From Paucidesulfovibrio longus DSM 6739 (GTDB lineage Bacteria; Desulfobacterota; Desulfovibrionia; Desulfovibrionales; Desulfovibrionaceae), in assembly GCF_000420485.1 (NCBI RefSeq), contig NZ_ATVA01000011.1, forward strand, positions 1-64,000: a stretch of 64,000 nucleotides of DNA, given 5' to 3'. The notes under the pieces are model-generated. The model searched no databases, was not told where the DNA came from, and saw only the letters and a list, made by a program, of their open reading frames with translations. Position 1 is the first letter of the stretch, and the number at the start of each line of letters is the position of its first letter. Below, piece by piece: positions 62,294 through 64,000 of this stretch. A program made the translations under genes and the position numbers.

Positions 62294-62629
62294 CTAGGCC
62301 AGGATGTTTTCCTCGCCGGTGCGGATGCGCACGGCCTTGGCCACGTCCAGGACGAAGACCACGCCGTCGCCTTCCTTGCCGGTCTGCGCGGATTCGCGGA
62401 TCACGGCCACGGCCACGTCGGCCTTGTCGCTGGGCAGGCCCAGCTCGATGCGGACTTTCTTGAGCAGATTCACTTCCATGACCACGCCGCGGTAGGTTTC
62501 GGTGAATCCCTTCTGACGACCGGACCCCAGGATGTTGGTCACGGAGATGGAGTAGAACCCCTCGGCGTAGAGCGCCTGCTTGACCAGGCTCAGCTGTTCG
62601 GGGCGGATATAGGCGATTACGAGCTTCAT
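62294..62629 (-). CDS. glnK: PII signal-transduction protein (GlnK-like)
   Basis: 111 aa. PII fold: MKLVIAYIRPEQLSLVKQAL, T-loop GSGRQKGFTETYRGVVMEVNLLKK, B-loop AQTGKEGDGVVFV and C-loop AVRIRTGEEN. At T-loop position 51, where enteric PII has the uridylylated Tyr, this protein has Met (YRGVVM versus YRGAEY), so control is probably by 2-oxoglutarate/ATP binding and not by uridylylation. It lies downstream of amt with 40 bases between; such PII proteins plug the ammonium channel when nitrogen is plentiful. AAGGAGG precedes the ATG. Confidence 0.95.
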   Translation of the reverse strand: MKLVIAYIRPEQLSLVKQALYAEGFYSISVTNILGSGRQKGFTETYRGVVMEVNLLKKVRIELGLPSDKADVAVAVIRESAQTGKEGDGVVFVLDVAKAVRIRTGEENILA

Positions 62630-62669
62630 TATTGATGTCCTCCTTGTTGGCTTCGTTAGTCTGCGCCGT

Positions 62670-64000
62670 TTACTCGACCGTGAAGACCTGGAAGCCGTTG
62701 TAGGCCTCGGAGCCGTGCTCGGAGATATCCAGACCCTTGCGTTCTTCCTCGGGGCTGACGCGCACTCCGAAGATGGCCTTGACGATGGAGAAGGTCAGGT
62801 AGCCCATGCCGAAGGCCCAGACGAAGAAGGCGGCCACGCCCACGGCCTGCACGCCGAGCTGGGCCGCGCCGCCGCCGTAGAAGAGGCCGCCGTCCACGTT
62901 GAACAGACCGCAGGCCAGGGTGCCCCAGGCGCCGCAGACGCCGTGCACGGACACCGCGCCGACCGGGTCGTCGATCTTGAGAACCTTGTCGATGAAGTCG
63001 ACGGACAGGACGACCAGCACGCCGGCGATCAGGCCGATGACGATGGACGCGGCCGGGGTTACCGTGGCGCAGGGCGCGGTGATGCCCACCAGGCCCGCCA
63101 GGGCGCCGTTCATGCTCATGGACATGTCGGGCTTGCCGTAGCGCAGCCAGGAGAAGATCAGGGCCGCAAGGGAGCCGCCGCAGCCGGCCAGGGAAGTGTT
63201 CATGGCGATCAGGCCGATGGAGCTGTCCGCGGTGGTGGTGGAGCCGGGGTTGAAGCCGAACCAGCCGAACCAGAGGATGAACACGCCGAGCGCGGCCAGG
63301 GGAATGTTGTGGCCGGGAATGGCGCGGGCCTTGCCGTCCTCGCTGTACTTGCCCAGACGGGGACCGACCACGATGGCGCCGGCCAGAGCGACCCAGCCGC
63401 CCACGGAGTGGACCACGGAGGAGCCGGCGAAGTCGCAGAAGGCCACGGAGAAGGTGGACTCAAGCCAGCCCGCGTCGCCGAAGAGGCTGCCCCAGGCCCA
63501 GTGGCCGGAGATGGGGTAGATCAGGCCGGTGACGATGCAGGAAACGATGATGTAGGAGCCGAACTTGGTGCGCTCGGCGATGCCGCCCGAAACGATGGTG
63601 GCCGAGGTGGCCGCGAACACGGACTGGAAGAACCAGAAGGTGTAGGCCCAGGGCAGGTCGGCCTCTTCCACGCCGCCGAGGGCGAAGTGCGAGAAGCCGA
63701 CGTACTCGGAGCCCAGGCCGAACATCAGGCCGAAGCCGAAGAGATAGAAGATGATCTGCCCGGCGCCGAAGTCCAGGAAGTTCTTCATCATGATGTTGCC
63801 GGCGCTTTTGGCGCGGGTGAAGCCGCACTCGACGCACGCGAATCCGGCCTGCATGAACATGACCAGGATGGCCGCGATGAGCGTCCAAAGAATGTTGGCG
63901 TTGTCCTGAGTGAGCATTTCAGGGGCGGCGTCCTGCGCCATGGCGAGGGACGGGATCAGGGTCAGGGCCAGGGCGATGGCCCCTGTGGCGAGTCCGGACG
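62670..64000 (-). CDS. amt: Ammonium transporter Amt, 5' end cut by window edge
   Basis: At least 443 aa. The ATG at 63941 is not the true start: upstream codons to the window edge read in frame SGLATGAIALALTLIPSLA and then MAQDAAPEM, that is a signal peptide cut before QDA, so the gene begins outside the window. Eleven spans. Conserved pieces include the N-terminal FMQAGFACVECGFTRAKSAGNIMMKNFLD, the filter region FFQSVFAATSATIVSGGIAERT, HSVGGWVALAGAIVVGPR and the VHGVCGAWGTLACGLF region with pore His residues. It takes up ammonia and is regulated by the downstream PII protein. Confidence 0.95.
   Translation of the reverse strand, partial: SGLATGAIALALTLIPSLAMAQDAAPEMLTQDNANILWTLIAAILVMFMQAGFACVECGFTRAKSAGNIMMKNFLDFGAGQIIFYLFGFGLMFGLGSEYVGFSHFALGGVEEADLPWAYTFWFFQSVFAATSATIVSGGIAERTKFGSYIIVSCIVTGLIYPISGHWAWGSLFGDAGWLESTFSVAFCDFAGSSVVHSVGGWVALAGAIVVGPRLGKYSEDGKARAIPGHNIPLAALGVFILWFGWFGFNPGSTTTADSSIGLIAMNTSLAGCGGSLAALIFSWLRYGKPDMSMSMNGALAGLVGITAPCATVTPAASIVIGLIAGVLVVLSVDFIDKVLKIDDPVGAVSVHGVCGAWGTLACGLFNVDGGLFYGGGAAQLGVQAVGVAAFFVWAFGMGYLTFSIVKAIFGVRVSPEEERKGLDISEHGSEAYNGFQVFTVE

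Noticed and set aside
1-64000. CRISPR arrays
   Set aside because: No regularly spaced short direct repeats with unique spacers were seen; the only tandem repeat has a 218-base period and no spacers.
1-64000. rRNA operon or replication origin
   Set aside because: No rRNA sequence, no DnaA-box cluster and no dnaA/repA-type gene were found.

Overview
The window is a GC-rich chromosome segment of a sulfate-reducing deltaproteobacterium of the Desulfovibrionales type. The diagnosis rests on two transmembrane redox complexes of that group. One is a complete Hmc operon (hmcA-F, with a 16-haem HmcA and the very short hmcD). The other is a complete Tmc set (tmcD-C-B-A, with a four-haem type II cytochrome c3). 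Many multi-domain sensor kinases and Rrf2, Lrp and CarD regulators fit the same group. The species cannot be named from the sequence alone.

Layout. 1-5285 is an AT-rich island: an IS3-family transposase end, a pair of 50-bp inverted repeats, and a two-gene unit made of a 140-aa acidic protein and a 1224-aa protein with a C-terminal PD-(D/E)XK-like motif. It abuts a 32-bp copy of the 3' end of tRNA-Thr(CGT). A ParD/ParE toxin-antitoxin pair lies between that copy and the intact tRNA (6155-6230). 6.3-10.2 kb holds a periplasmic polyamine-type binding lipoprotein and a hybrid kinase with a Hpt domain. 10.3-26.2 kb is the Hmc region. On the minus strand hmcABCDEF is followed, after a terminator, by an unknown protein, a double Usp protein, two single receivers and a REC-PAS-PAS-kinase. 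Upstream of hmcA lie a 1-kb non-coding region with a 218-bp tandem repeat and a structured element, then a REC-kinase, a membrane kinase with c-type haem motifs in its periplasmic domain, and a divergent Rrf2 repressor.

26.3-35.1 kb is metabolic and hypothetical: a lone hydantoinase/oxoprolinase subunit divergent from a gamma-glutamylcyclotransferase, a 429-aa unknown, a TPR lipoprotein, a fused ADP-forming acyl-CoA synthetase and a DRTGG/phosphotransacetylase-N-like protein. 35.4-39.2 kb is tmcDCBA. 39.3-58.8 kb is housekeeping: hslUV, macro-domain protein, small envelope proteins, ClC transporter, ribF, M48 protease, rho, carD, pth, rplY, prs, tRNA-Gln, ispE, a DegP-type protease, tRNA-Arg and the threonine-degrading tdh/kbl pair with a divergent Lrp gene. 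58.9-64 kb has an orphan molybdopterin oxidoreductase, an EAL protein, a PII protein and an ammonium transporter cut by the window end.

How it works together. HmcA and TmcA would accept periplasmic electrons from hydrogenases or c3 cytochromes and pass them through membrane subunits to cytoplasmic HdrD-like FeS subunits (HmcF, TmcB). The haem kinase, the receivers and the Fe-S type Rrf2 protein next to hmc look like a redox-responsive control set; this is inferred from motifs and position.
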